A stretch of 64,000 nt of DNA from positions 1 to 64,000 of the forward strand of contig NZ_NEJP01000001.1 of assembly GCF_002113125.1 (NCBI RefSeq), written 5' to 3'. The position numbers and the translations under genes were made by a program. This DNA is from Pseudomonas sp. B20(2017). GTDB taxonomy: Bacteria > Pseudomonadota > Gammaproteobacteria > Pseudomonadales > Pseudomonadaceae. The stretch's first letter is position 1; every line of letters begins with the position of its first letter. Positions 7,611-15,809 of the stretch are shown here, one piece after another. The notes under the pieces were generated by a model that searched no databases, had not been told where the DNA came from, and saw only the letters and a list, made by a program, of their open reading frames with translations.

Positions 7611-8773
7611 TCTTCAATTCCTTCAAAAAACCGTCGATGCTGGCGCGGTTCTGGCTCTGGCTGGGACGGTTACTGGGCAAAACCCTGTTGATCCTGCTGG
7701 TGATCGGTCTGATCGGCTGGGCTCTGACCACCGCGTGGTTCGCCTGGCAGCACCGTGGTCCGGTGTCGGCGCTGGAGAAGATTCCGGACGGCGAAGCCGC
7801 CATGACCCAGGACGTGATTCAGACCGCCGTGCGCATCGTCGATCAGCACCGTGAAAGCACCCGCTACCTGCGCGATGCTCATGCCAAGGCCCATGGCTGC
7901 GTGAAGGCCGACGTGCAGGTGTTGCCGGATCTGGCTCAGGAATTGCGCCAGGGCGTCTTCAGCGAACCGGGCAAGCTGTGGAAAGCGACGATGCGCCTGT
8001 CCAACGGCAACGCCTATCCGCAGTTCGACAGCATCCGCGATGCCCGGGGCATGGCGCTCAAATTGCTCGATGTGCCGGGCAAGCAGTTGCTGGGCGACCG
8101 TCAGGGTCTGCACGAGCAGGATTTTGTGATGTTCAGTCATCCGAATTTCTTTGTCAGCGATGTCGCCGAGTATCGTCAGAATGTGGCGGCGCAGGCTGAC
8201 GGCAAAAAGGTTATGGCATTTTTCCCGGGATGGGATCCGCGCAGCTGGCAGATCCGGCATCTGTTCATTGCACTGGCGACCCTGTCGCCACCGCCGGACA
8301 GCCCGACACGCACGACATATTTCTCGGTATCGCCCTACAAGTTCGGCGAGGCCAATGCCAAGTTCCGGGTGATGCCGGATCCAGAGCGCTGCCCCGCTTA
8401 CACCTTGCCGAAACAGAACCAGGATCTGCCGAACTTCCTGCGCAACGCGCTGAATCAACAGCTGTCCACCGATCGGATTCCGGCGTGTTTCGTGTTGCAG
8501 ATCCAGCGGCAGGACGCAAACAAGTACATGCCGATCGAGGACACCAGCATCGAATGGCGCGAACAGGACAGCCCATTTGAAACCGTGGCTCGGATCACCC
8601 TGCCCCCGCAGGACTTCGACACCCCGGCGCTGAACCTGCAATGCGACAACCTGTCGTTCAATCCCTGGTTCGGCATCGAAGCCCATCGCCCGATTGGCGG
8701 GATCAACCGGTTGCGTAAAGCGGTGTATGAAGCGGTCAGCGATTACCGCCACAGTCGCAACTCGGCGCAATAG
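7607..8773 (+). CDS. Membrane-anchored catalase-fold haem protein
   Basis: 388 residues, overlapping the di-haem gene by 4 bases. Transmembrane helix at about 23-45, then a shortened catalase core: RDAHAKAHG carries the probable distal His (His92 or His96), and RKAVY (Arg370/Tyr374) matches the R-x-x-x-Y proximal haem-ligand pattern. It lacks the long arms of normal catalases and resembles the compact SrpA-like/catalase-related group, which may act as peroxidase or on organic peroxides. Export by an uncleaved anchor is inferred. Coupling to a di-haem cytochrome suggests a joint periplasmic redox function. A terminator follows. Confidence 0.82.
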   Translation: MIFNSFKKPSMLARFWLWLGRLLGKTLLILLVIGLIGWALTTAWFAWQHRGPVSALEKIPDGEAAMTQDVIQTAVRIVDQHRESTRYLRDAHAKAHGCVKADVQVLPDLAQELRQGVFSEPGKLWKATMRLSNGNAYPQFDSIRDARGMALKLLDVPGKQLLGDRQGLHEQDFVMFSHPNFFVSDVAEYRQNVAAQADGKKVMAFFPGWDPRSWQIRHLFIALATLSPPPDSPTRTTYFSVSPYKFGEANAKFRVMPDPERCPAYTLPKQNQDLPNFLRNALNQQLSTDRIPACFVLQIQRQDANKYMPIEDTSIEWREQDSPFETVARITLPPQDFDTPALNLQCDNLSFNPWFGIEAHRPIGGINRLRKAVYEAVSDYRHSRNSAQ

Positions 8774-8787
8774 CAGCGCCAGAAACG

Positions 8788-8818
8788 AAAAAAAGCGACC
8801 GTCAAAGGTCGCTTTCTC
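8788..8818 (+). terminator. Terminator of the di-haem/catalase operon
   Basis: AAAGCGACC (8792-8800) and GGTCGCTTT (8807-8815) form a stem ending in TTTCT, 15-45 bases after the stop. Confidence 0.8.
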
Positions 8819-8854
8819 ATGTTCAGGCCCGGCAAAAGCCAAATCCCGGACAGC

Positions 8855-8881
8855 AAAAAGCCCGCACTAGGCGGGCTTTCT
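8855..8881 (-). terminator. Terminator of the first tRNA pair
   Basis: AAAGCCCGC / GCGGGCTTT with a 5-base loop. On the minus strand it ends in TTTTTGC, about 40 bases beyond tRNA-Asp copy 1. Confidence 0.8.
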
Positions 8882-8919
8882 GTGGTGATCTGGCGTTCAG
8901 TGTTCCAGATTACCGAATA

Positions 8920-8996
8920 TGGCGCAGCGGACGGGACTCGAACCCGCGACCCCCGGCGTGACAGGCCGGTATTCTAACCGACTGAACTACCGCTGC
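8920..8996 (-). tRNA. tRNA-Asp (GTC), copy 1
   Basis: 77 bases including encoded CCA. Acceptor GCAGCGG pairs with CCGCTGC, the discriminator is G, the anticodon arm reads CCGGCCTGTCACGCCGG (anticodon GTC) and the T-arm contains GGGTTCGAGTCCC. Second in a Val-Asp transcript. Confidence 0.97.
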
Positions 8997-9015
8997 GCGA
9001 AACGCTTGAAACGAA

Positions 9016-9091
9016 TGGTGGGTGATGACGGGATCGAACCGCCGACATTCTGCTTGTAAGGCAGACGCTCTCCCAGCTGAGCTAATCACCC
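9016..9091 (-). tRNA. tRNA-Val (TAC), copy 1
   Basis: 76 bases including CCA. Acceptor GGGTGAT/ATCACCC; anticodon loop CTTACAA within TCTGC/GCAGA (anticodon TAC); T-arm GCGGTTCGATCCCGT. A CATAAT -10-like hexamer lies upstream at about 9113-9118. Confidence 0.97.
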
Positions 9092-9214
9092 TTCGCTTCG
9101 TTACGGGGCGCATTATGCCACAGATTTTCGTAATGTGTTGATTTAATTGAAGTTTTTATCAAAAAAATCCGAAAACCGGTGAAACGACACATCCCGCATA
9201 TACAACTCGAGGCA

Positions 9215-9243
9215 GAAAAAAACCCGCCTTGGCGGGTTTTTCC
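9215..9243 (-). terminator. Terminator of the second tRNA pair
   Basis: AAAAACCCGCC-TT-GGCGGGTTTTT. On the minus strand it has a long T run and sits 40 bases beyond tRNA-Asp copy 2. Confidence 0.88.
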
Positions 9244-9281
9244 GTGGTGACCTGGCGTTCAGTGTTCCAGGTTACCGAATA

Positions 9282-9358
9282 TGGCGCAGCGGACGGGACT
9301 CGAACCCGCGACCCCCGGCGTGACAGGCCGGTATTCTAACCGACTGAACTACCGCTGC
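9282..9358 (-). tRNA. tRNA-Asp (GTC), copy 2
   Basis: The 77-base tRNA matches copy 1, offset by 362 bases. Flanks differ by a few bases, so this is a real tandem copy. Confidence 0.97.
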
Positions 9359-9377
9359 GCTAAACACTTGAAACGAA

Positions 9378-9453
9378 TGGTGGGTGATGACGGGATCGAA
9401 CCGCCGACATTCTGCTTGTAAGGCAGACGCTCTCCCAGCTGAGCTAATCACCC
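9378..9453 (-). tRNA. tRNA-Val (TAC), copy 2
   Basis: The 76-base tRNA matches copy 1. A near-consensus sigma-70 promoter lies just upstream and reads into it on the minus strand. Confidence 0.97.
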
Positions 9454-9473
9454 TTCGCTTCGGTGTGGCGCGC

Positions 9474-9502
9474 ATTCTACGGAGCGACCCAACCTCTGGC
9501 AA
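9474..9502 (-). promoter_or_regulatory. Sigma-70 promoter of tRNA pair 2
   Basis: On the minus strand, TTGCCA (9502-9497), a 17-base spacer, then TAGAAT (9479-9474), followed by a GC-rich discriminator (GCGCGCC) typical of stringently controlled stable-RNA promoters. Confidence 0.75.
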
Positions 9503-9612
9503 GCACTTTTTTAATTAATTTTCTTAGCCCTTCCAAAGGCTTAGAGAAGGGTTGGCCTATGACCCGGCGAAGACAATAATGCCCCCCTTTGTATAAAGGA
9601 GAGACTCACCCC

Positions 9613-10533
9613 ATGTGGTTCAAAAACCTGCTTATCTATCGCCTGACCCAAGACCTGCCTGTCGATGCCGAGGCGCTGGAAACTGCACTGACCACCAAAC
9701 TGGCGCGTCCATGTGCAAGCCAGGAGTTGACCACCTACGGTTTCGTCGCGCCGTTCGGCAAGGGCGAAGATGCTCCACTAGTGCACGTCAGCGGTGACTT
9801 CCTGCTGATCTCCGCCCGTAAAGAAGAACGCATCCTGCCGGGCAGCGTCGTGCGTGACGCGGTCAAGGAGAAGGTCGAAGAGATCGAAGCCGAGCAGATG
9901 CGCAAGGTCTATAAGAAGGAACGCGATCAGATCAAGGATGAAATCATCCAGGCATTCCTGCCGCGCGCCTTCATCCGCCGCTCGTCGACCTTCGCCGCCA
10001 TCGCGCCGAAACAGGGCCTGATCCTGGTCAACTCGGCCAGCCCGAAACGCGCCGAAGACCTGCTCTCCACGCTGCGTGAAGTGATCGGCACCCTGCCGGT
10101 TCGCCCGCTGACCGTGAAAACCGCGCCGACCGCCGTAATGACCGAATGGGTCACCACCCAGCAAGCCGCCCCGGACTTCTTCGTCCTGGACGAGTGCGAA
10201 CTGCGCGACACCCACGAAGACGGCGGCATCGTACGTTGCAAGCGACAGGACCTGACCAGCGAAGAAATCCAGCTGCACCTGAGCACCGGCAAGGTGGTGA
10301 CTCAACTGTCGCTGGCCTGGCAGGACAAACTGTCGTTCATGCTCGACGACAAGATGACCGTCAAGCGCCTGAAATTCGAAGATCTGTTGCAGGATCAGGC
10401 GGAACAGGACGGCGGCGACGAAGCCCTCGGCCAACTGGACGCCAGCTTCACCCTGATGATGCTGACGTTCGGCGACTTCCTGCCGGCGCTGGTTGAAGCA
10501 CTGGGCGGCGAAGAGACTCCGCAGGGCATCTAA
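9613..10533 (+). CDS. rdgC: Recombination-associated protein RdgC
   Basis: 306 residues from ATG 9613, chosen over an ATG 24 bases upstream because AAGGAG precedes it and the product then begins [11 protein letters not shown], the conserved RdgC start. The family is a nucleoid-associated ring-shaped DNA-binding dimer that limits RecA loading. Visible family text: ATYGF-like [26 protein letters not shown], and the C-terminal [21 protein letters not shown] segment. Monocistronic, followed by a REPIN. Confidence 0.96.
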   Translation: MWFKNLLIYRLTQDLPVDAEALETALTTKLARPCASQELTTYGFVAPFGKGEDAPLVHVSGDFLLISARKEERILPGSVVRDAVKEKVEEIEAEQMRKVYKKERDQIKDEIIQAFLPRAFIRRSSTFAAIAPKQGLILVNSASPKRAEDLLSTLREVIGTLPVRPLTVKTAPTAVMTEWVTTQQAAPDFFVLDECELRDTHEDGGIVRCKRQDLTSEEIQLHLSTGKVVTQLSLAWQDKLSFMLDDKMTVKRLKFEDLLQDQAEQDGGDEALGQLDASFTLMMLTFGDFLPALVEALGGEETPQGI

Positions 10534-10553
10534 ATTCTACCGAGTGAAAAACT

Positions 10554-10642
10554 GTGGGAGCGAGCCTGCTCGCGATAGGGCCATTGCACTCAACATTTTT
10601 TGTCGACTGTAACGCCGCCATCGCGAGCAGGCTCGCTCCCAC
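10554..10642. repeat. REPIN (inverted REP pair), GAGCCTGCTCGC subtype
   Basis: GTGGGAGCGAGCCTGCTCGCGAT (part at 10554-10576) is answered by its reverse complement at 10620-10642, with a spacer of about 43 bases. Each arm is itself palindromic at its core. It lies between rdgC and the BASS transporter gene. Confidence 0.9.
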
Positions 10643-10681
10643 ATTGGTTTCTGCGGTTCTATTGATAATAAGGAACAGGCC

Positions 10682-11647
10682 ATGCGCGCACTGGCTGCAC
10701 TGAGTCGTTTTGTCGGCAACACCTTCGCTTACTGGGTTCTGATTTTCGCGGTGATCGCGTTCCTGCAACCGGCCTGGTTCCTCGGCCTCAAAGGCGCGAT
10801 CGTGCCGCTGCTCGGGCTGGTGATGTTCGGCATGGGCCTGACCCTCAAACTCGACGACTTCGCCGCCGTCGCCCGCCATCCGTGGCGTGTGGCGCTGGGC
10901 GTGGTCGCGCATTTCGTGATCATGCCGGGGATGGCATGGCTGCTGTGCCAGATCTTTCATCTGCCACCGGAAATTGCCGTCGGCGTGATTCTGGTCGGTT
11001 GCTGCCCGAGCGGCACCTCATCGAACGTCATGACCTGGCTGGCCCGTGGCGACCTGGCGCTGTCGGTGGCCATCGCCGCCGTTACCACCCTCCTCGCCCC
11101 GCTGCTGACGCCCACGCTGATCTGGCTGCTGGCTTCGGCGTGGTTGCCGGTTTCGTTCATGGAGTTGTTCTGGTCGATCCTGCAAGTGGTACTGCTGCCA
11201 ATCGTCCTCGGCGTGGTCGCGCAACGTGTGCTCGGTGACAAGGTCCGCCACGCGGTGGAAGTGTTGCCGCTGGTGTCAGTGGTCAGCATCGTGATCATCG
11301 TTACCGCCGTGGTTGCCGCCAGCCAGGCGAAGATCGCCGAATCCGGCCTGCTGATCATGGCCGTAGTGATGCTGCACAACAGCTTCGGTTATCTGCTGGG
11401 TTATTTCACCGGACGCCTGTTCGGCCTGCCGCTGCCTCAGCGCAAATCTCTGGCGCTGGAAGTCGGCATGCAGAACTCAGGGTTGGGGGCTGCGCTGGCC
11501 AGTGCGCACTTCTCGCCGCTGGCGGCGGTGCCGAGCGCGCTTTTCAGTGTGTGGCACAACATTTCCGGGGCGCTGCTTTCGACGTACTTCCGACGGATGA
11601 GCGAAAAAGAAGACCGTGAAACGTTGGCGCAACAGGCGGCCGACTGA
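10682..11647 (+). CDS. Bile acid:sodium symporter (BASS) family transporter
   Basis: 321 residues, nine to ten hydrophobic helices. Two crossover motifs of the BASS/ASBT fold are clear: GCCPSGTSSNVMTWLARGD (about residues 109-127) and EVGMQNSGLGAALA (about 260-273). Bacterial relatives move organic anions such as pantoate or keto acids rather than bile salts; the substrate cannot be read here. AAGGAACAGGCC precedes ATG 10682. Inner membrane, single gene. Confidence 0.88.
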   Translation: MRALAALSRFVGNTFAYWVLIFAVIAFLQPAWFLGLKGAIVPLLGLVMFGMGLTLKLDDFAAVARHPWRVALGVVAHFVIMPGMAWLLCQIFHLPPEIAVGVILVGCCPSGTSSNVMTWLARGDLALSVAIAAVTTLLAPLLTPTLIWLLASAWLPVSFMELFWSILQVVLLPIVLGVVAQRVLGDKVRHAVEVLPLVSVVSIVIIVTAVVAASQAKIAESGLLIMAVVMLHNSFGYLLGYFTGRLFGLPLPQRKSLALEVGMQNSGLGAALASAHFSPLAAVPSALFSVWHNISGALLSTYFRRMSEKEDRETLAQQAAD

Positions 11648-11689
11648 TCCCGGATCAAGGCGCGGCGCGCAATTTTAGGTAGTATGTGC

Positions 11690-11748
11690 GCCACGCGGGG
11701 ACGACCCTGCGGCTCAATCGAGTTTTCAATCTGGGGACGGCCCCGTCT
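11690..11748 (+). promoter_or_regulatory. Guanidine-II riboswitch (mini-ykkC)
   Basis: Two short hairpins with ACGR loops: GGG-ACGA-CCC around 11698-11707 and GGGG-ACGG-CCCC at 11733-11744, separated by about 25 bases and followed within 15 bases by the ribosome site GGAGG. This is the mini-ykkC architecture. It lies directly before an SMR exporter, the classic target. Free guanidinium is expected to expose the ribosome site. Confidence 0.88.
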
Positions 11749-11765
11749 ATCGATGGAGGTCTTTC

Positions 11766-12080
11766 ATGTCCTGGATCATTCTGTTTTTCGCCGGCCTGTT
11801 CGAAGTCGGCTGGGCCGTCGGTCTTAAATACACTGATGGTTTCACCCGTCCGCTTCCGACCGTTCTCACCGTCGCCGCCATGGCGGTCAGCCTTGGCCTG
11901 CTCGGGCTGGCAATGAAGGAATTGCCGCTGGGCACGGCCTATGCGATCTGGACGGGAGTCGGCGCCGTGGGCACGGTGATTGCCGGGATCATCCTGTTTG
12001 GCGAATCGATGGCGTTGATTCGCCTGGCCAGCGTTGCACTGATCATCACCGGATTGATCGGGCTCAAGGTCAGCGCTTAA
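11766..12080 (+). CDS. sugE: SMR-family guanidinium exporter SugE/Gdx
   Basis: 104 residues, four transmembrane helices. SMR signatures: [24 protein letters not shown] with the membrane-embedded Glu13, and [25 protein letters not shown]. The sequence is of the SugE/Gdx rather than EmrE type, and the guanidine-II riboswitch upstream supports proton-coupled guanidinium export by an antiparallel dimer in the inner membrane. GGAGG lies 6 bases before the ATG. A REPIN follows the stop. Confidence 0.95.
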   Translation: MSWIILFFAGLFEVGWAVGLKYTDGFTRPLPTVLTVAAMAVSLGLLGLAMKELPLGTAYAIWTGVGAVGTVIAGIILFGESMALIRLASVALIITGLIGLKVSA

Positions 12081-12091
12081 GCCACTGCCTC

Positions 12092-12181
12092 ATCGCGGGC
12101 AAGCCCGCTCCCACAGGTTTCCGGGTGTACACAAAATCCATGTTCACTGGAGATCCTGTGGGAGCCGGGCTTGCCCGCGAT
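12092..12181. repeat. REPIN, GGGCTTGCCCGC subtype
   Basis: ATCGCGGGCAAGCCCGCTCC starts at 12092 and its inverted partner ends at 12181. The right arm has one extra C (GAGCCGGGC) compared with the other copies. It lies between sugE and the convergent acyltransferase gene. Confidence 0.88.
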
Positions 12182-12201
12182 GAGGCCGGCACAGCCAATG
12201 A

Positions 12202-14076
12202 TTATCTGACTGTCCCGCGCAATTCCCCGACCAACGCCTGCAACTCCGCTGGCTGCGCCGCTTCAACGGCTACCGGCGAACCCGCCACCAGCGTCACTCG
12301 CGACCACAACCGGTGAAAGAAACCTTTATCGGGATCGCGACTGAAGAAACTCCCCCACAACCCCTGCAACGCCAGCGGAATCACCGGCACCGGCGTCTCT
12401 TCGAGAATCCGCGTCAGACCGCCCTTGAACTCGTTGATCTCGCCATCGGCGGTCAACTTGCCTTCAGGGAAGATGCAGACCAACTCTCCTTCCTTCAGAT
12501 ACCGGGCAATCCGGGTGAAGGCCTTTTCGTAGATCTGAATGTCTTCCTGACGTCCGGCGATAGGAATGGCCCCTGCCGTGCGAAAGATAAAGTTCAACAC
12601 TGGCAGGTTGTAGATCTTGTAGTACATGACAAAGCGAATCGGCCGACGCACCGCGCCACCGATCAGCAACGCGTCGACGAACGACACGTGGTTGCACACC
12701 AGCAACGCCGCGCCCTCGTCGGGAATCGCCTCAAGGTTGCGATGCTCGACGCGGTACATGGAATGGCTGAGCAGCCAGATCATGAAACGCATGCTGAACT
12801 CGGGGACGATCTTGAAGATGTAGGCGTTGACGCCGATGTTCAGCAGCGAAACCACCAGGAACAACTGCGGAATCGACAGCTTGACCACGCTCAGCAACAC
12901 GATGGTGACAATCGCCGAAATCACCATGAACAGCGCGTTGAGAATGTTGTTGGCGGCAATTACCCGCGCCCGTTCGTTCTCGGCGGTGCGCGACTGGATC
13001 AGCGCGTACAGCGGCACGATGTAGAAACCGCCGAAGATCCCGAGACCCAGCACATCGATCAACACCGCCCAGGCATGGCCAAAACCGAGCACTTCGGTCC
13101 AGCTATGGCCAACAGCGCTTTCTGGAGTTCCACCGGAATGCCACCACAGCAACAGCCCGAAAACGGTCAGACCGAACGAGCCAAACGGCACCAGGCCGAT
13201 CTCGACTTTGCGCCCGGAAAGCTTTTCGCACAGCATCGAGCCCAGCGCGATACCGACCGAAAACACCGTCAGAATCAGGGTGACCACGGTTTCGTCGCCG
13301 TGCATCCACTCCTTGGCGTAAGCCGGGATCTGCGTCAGATAAATCGCCCCGACGAACCAGAACCACGAGTTGCCGACAATCGAACGCGACACCGCTGGCG
13401 TCTGCCCCAGGCCGAGTTTCAAGGTCGCCCACGACTGACTGAAGATGTTCCAGTTCAGGCGCATTTCAGGGGTCGCCGCTGCGGCGCGAGGAATGCTGCG
13501 ACTAGCCAGATAACCCAGCACGGCGATGCCGACAATCGCGGCGGACACCACCGGCGCGTAATTGGCCGACGACATCATCACCCCGGCGCCGATGGTCCCG
13601 GCCAAAATCGCCAGGAACGTGCCCATTTCCACCAATCCGTTACCGCCGACCAGCTCATCCTCGCGCAGCGCCTGCGGCAGGATCGAATACTTCACCGGCC
13701 CGAACAGTGCCGAGTGCGTGCCCATGGCAAACAGTGCCACCAGCATCAGCGACAGGTGATCGAACAGGAAGCCGACGGATCCCACGGCCATGATGGCGAT
13801 TTCTGCCAGTTTGATCAGACGGATCAACGCATCCTTGGCGAATTTTTCCCCGAACTGCCCGGCCAGCGCCGAAAACAGGAAGAACGGCAGAATAAACAGC
13901 AGCGCGCACAGGTTGACCCAGATCGAGCGGTCACCTTCGATGGTCAGCCGATAGAGAATGGCGAGGATCAGCGACTGCTTGAACACGTTGTCGTTGAACG
14001 CACCCAGCGACTGGGTGATGAAGAACGGCAGGAAGCGCCGAGTGCGCAGCAGGTTGAACTGTGAGGGGTGACTCAT
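12202..14076 (-). CDS. MFS lysophospholipid transporter fused to PlsC acyltransferase (LplT-Aas-like)
   Basis: 624 residues from ATG 14076; the product begins MSHPSQFNLLRTRRFLPFF as in the family. Residues about 10-410 are a 12-helix MFS unit of LplT type (FITQSLGAFNDNVFKQSL). The C-terminal third is a PlsC-type acyltransferase with the H-x4-D motif NHVSFVD (His about 463) and FPEGKLT (about 533). Unlike enteric Aas there is no acyl-ACP synthetase domain within the ORF. Likely role: flipping lysophospholipid inward and re-acylating it at the inner membrane. Confidence 0.9.
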   Translation of the reverse strand: MSHPSQFNLLRTRRFLPFFITQSLGAFNDNVFKQSLILAILYRLTIEGDRSIWVNLCALLFILPFFLFSALAGQFGEKFAKDALIRLIKLAEIAIMAVGSVGFLFDHLSLMLVALFAMGTHSALFGPVKYSILPQALREDELVGGNGLVEMGTFLAILAGTIGAGVMMSSANYAPVVSAAIVGIAVLGYLASRSIPRAAAATPEMRLNWNIFSQSWATLKLGLGQTPAVSRSIVGNSWFWFVGAIYLTQIPAYAKEWMHGDETVVTLILTVFSVGIALGSMLCEKLSGRKVEIGLVPFGSFGLTVFGLLLWWHSGGTPESAVGHSWTEVLGFGHAWAVLIDVLGLGIFGGFYIVPLYALIQSRTAENERARVIAANNILNALFMVISAIVTIVLLSVVKLSIPQLFLVVSLLNIGVNAYIFKIVPEFSMRFMIWLLSHSMYRVEHRNLEAIPDEGAALLVCNHVSFVDALLIGGAVRRPIRFVMYYKIYNLPVLNFIFRTAGAIPIAGRQEDIQIYEKAFTRIARYLKEGELVCIFPEGKLTADGEINEFKGGLTRILEETPVPVIPLALQGLWGSFFSRDPDKGFFHRLWSRVTLVAGSPVAVEAAQPAELQALVGELRGTVR

Positions 14077-14187
14077 CTTCCGTGTGACCCTGTTGTTTTT
14101 TGGAAAGAGAAGGTAGCGAGTGGCCCGGCTACACTTATAAGAATCTCGAACCGCGATCCAGGCCACACATTACCTAATCTTTGCAGG

Positions 14188-15342
14188 TTATTTCTTCAAA
14201 CCTGCAATGCACGGTGAAACAAACAGCTCGCCGCGCCAGGCGCCTTGCAATGTGCGCTTGCCGACGATCAGCCACATCACCGCCAGCAACGTCACCAGCC
14301 CACAACCGGCCACGCTGAAGAATGTCAGGTTCAATGTGCTGCCGAGTTTCAAGGTCGCCAGCGAATACACGCCCAACGGGAAGGTAAATCCCCACCAGCC
14401 AAGGTTGAACGGGATGCCGTCGCGCAGGTAACGCACGGTGATCAGCAGCGCCATCAACATCCACCACAGACCGAAGCCCCACAGCGTGATCCCGGCTATC
14501 AGGCCCAGGCCCGAAGCCATTTCGCCGAGGCCTGGCAGGCCGTTGGCCGCGAAGATCGCCGGGGCATCGCCGCCCAGCAGCAACATGCCCAGGGCGCCGG
14601 TGCCGATCGGCCCCAAGGCCAGCCAACTCGAGGCCGCCATGTTTTCGTGGGGCAGCTTGTGCAGGGCCATGCGCAGCAACAGGATGGTCAGAATGCTGAA
14701 CGCCACCGGCAGGGAAAATGCCCAGAGCACGTAACTGGTCACCAGCACCACCAATTGCGAGTGGGCATCGGCCAGATGCGGCGCCAGCAGTCCACCGCTG
14801 GCCGCCGCCACTTCTGCGGCAACCACCGGCAGCAGCCAGACGGCGGTCATCTGATCGATGCTGTGCTCCTGACGGGTAAACATCATGTAGGGGATCAACA
14901 CACCGCAGGCCAGCGACATCGCCACGTCCAGCCACCACAGCACTTCCGCAAAATGAATGACGCCCTCGCCCCAGCGTGGCAGACCGAACAGCAGAAAGCC
15001 GTTGATGATGGTCGCCAGGCCCATGGGAATGGTGCCGAAGAACATCGAAACCGTGGAGTGCCCGAAGATCCGCCGCGCCTCGTCGAAGAACAGAATCCAG
15101 CGGGCGGCGTAGGCAGCGGTAAACAGCACGAACAACAGAATGTTGAACAGCCACAGCCCTTCGGCCACGGCGGGCAATCCGGGAATGGACACCGGCAATT
15201 GCGCCAGCGCCAACGCCAGCACGCCGGTGCCCATGGTCGCAGCGAACCAGTTCGGGGTGAATTGGCGGATTACTTCACGCGGATGCTGAAGCTGGCTGAA
15301 TGGCTTGATGCCGGGTTTGGCGCTGTTGGGGCAAATCATCAT
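14188..15342 (-). CDS. TDT-family (TehA/SLAC1-like) transporter
   Basis: 384 residues with ten hydrophobic helices of the tellurite-resistance/dicarboxylate (TDT) family: FTPNWFAATMGTGVLALAL near the N-terminus, WILFFDEARRIFGHSTVSMFFGTIPMG, and the C-terminal GWWGFTFPLGVYSLATLKLG. Relatives are anion channels or exporters (TehA, Mae1, sulphite pump Ssu1). Two tandem ATGs follow AGGAG; the second (15339) has the better spacing. A cupin gene lies upstream on the same strand. Substrate not readable. Confidence 0.88.
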   Translation of the reverse strand: MMICPNSAKPGIKPFSQLQHPREVIRQFTPNWFAATMGTGVLALALAQLPVSIPGLPAVAEGLWLFNILLFVLFTAAYAARWILFFDEARRIFGHSTVSMFFGTIPMGLATIINGFLLFGLPRWGEGVIHFAEVLWWLDVAMSLACGVLIPYMMFTRQEHSIDQMTAVWLLPVVAAEVAAASGGLLAPHLADAHSQLVVLVTSYVLWAFSLPVAFSILTILLLRMALHKLPHENMAASSWLALGPIGTGALGMLLLGGDAPAIFAANGLPGLGEMASGLGLIAGITLWGFGLWWMLMALLITVRYLRDGIPFNLGWWGFTFPLGVYSLATLKLGSTLNLTFFSVAGCGLVTLLAVMWLIVGKRTLQGAWRGELFVSPCIAGLKK

Positions 15343-15444
15343 GAACTCCTGTCCTCAGGTGAGGTTGAGTTCATGGTAGAACCGAATCGAATATCTATAT
15401 AACGGGTAATATCTCTAACTATTATCTGTTTTACTGATATTAAA

Positions 15445-15756
15445 TCAGACGCTGCCTTCGGTTTCGATCACCAGAATCCGAGCCGCACCCTGCGGATGAG
15501 CGACGTGTTCAGTACCAATGGACGCGTAAAAGATGTCCCCGACATCAAGCTGCACCTGCTTTTCCTCGCCCTCTTCGCGATAGTGCATGAGCACCTGACC
15601 GTCGAGTACCACAAACACTTCTTCACCGTCATTGACGTGCCATTTGTAGGGCTGATCGGTCCAGTGCAGACGCGTGGTGATGCCGTTCATGTTGGCGATG
15701 TCGAGTGCGCCCCAGGCGCGCTCGGCGGTGAAGGTCTTGCTGCGGATAATCTTCAT
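15445..15756 (-). CDS. Single-domain cupin protein
   Basis: 103 residues. Cupin motif 1 is partly kept as WHVNDGEEVFVVLDGQVLMHY (His-x-Asn-x-Glu-Glu...), and motif 2 is in GDIFYASIGTEHVAHPQG, giving potential metal-binding His/Glu residues. Small stand-alone cupins are often isomerases or dioxygenase-like; the substrate is unknown. It lies about 100 bases upstream of the TDT transporter and could be cotranscribed. Confidence 0.85.
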   Translation of the reverse strand: MKIIRSKTFTAERAWGALDIANMNGITTRLHWTDQPYKWHVNDGEEVFVVLDGQVLMHYREEGEEKQVQLDVGDIFYASIGTEHVAHPQGAARILVIETEGSV

Positions 15757-15809
15757 GCGTCGATCCGTGAGAAGAAGGGGCTGGCCAAGGCTAACCGAAT
15801 CCAGAGGTG

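Noticed and set aside
12313-14064. 583-codon + strand frame opposite the LplT/PlsC fusion gene
   Set aside because: Extremely His/Gln/Arg-rich text typical of antisense of a membrane protein gene.
14245-15402. 385-codon + strand frame opposite the TDT transporter
   Set aside because: Same kind of Gln/His-rich antisense artefact.
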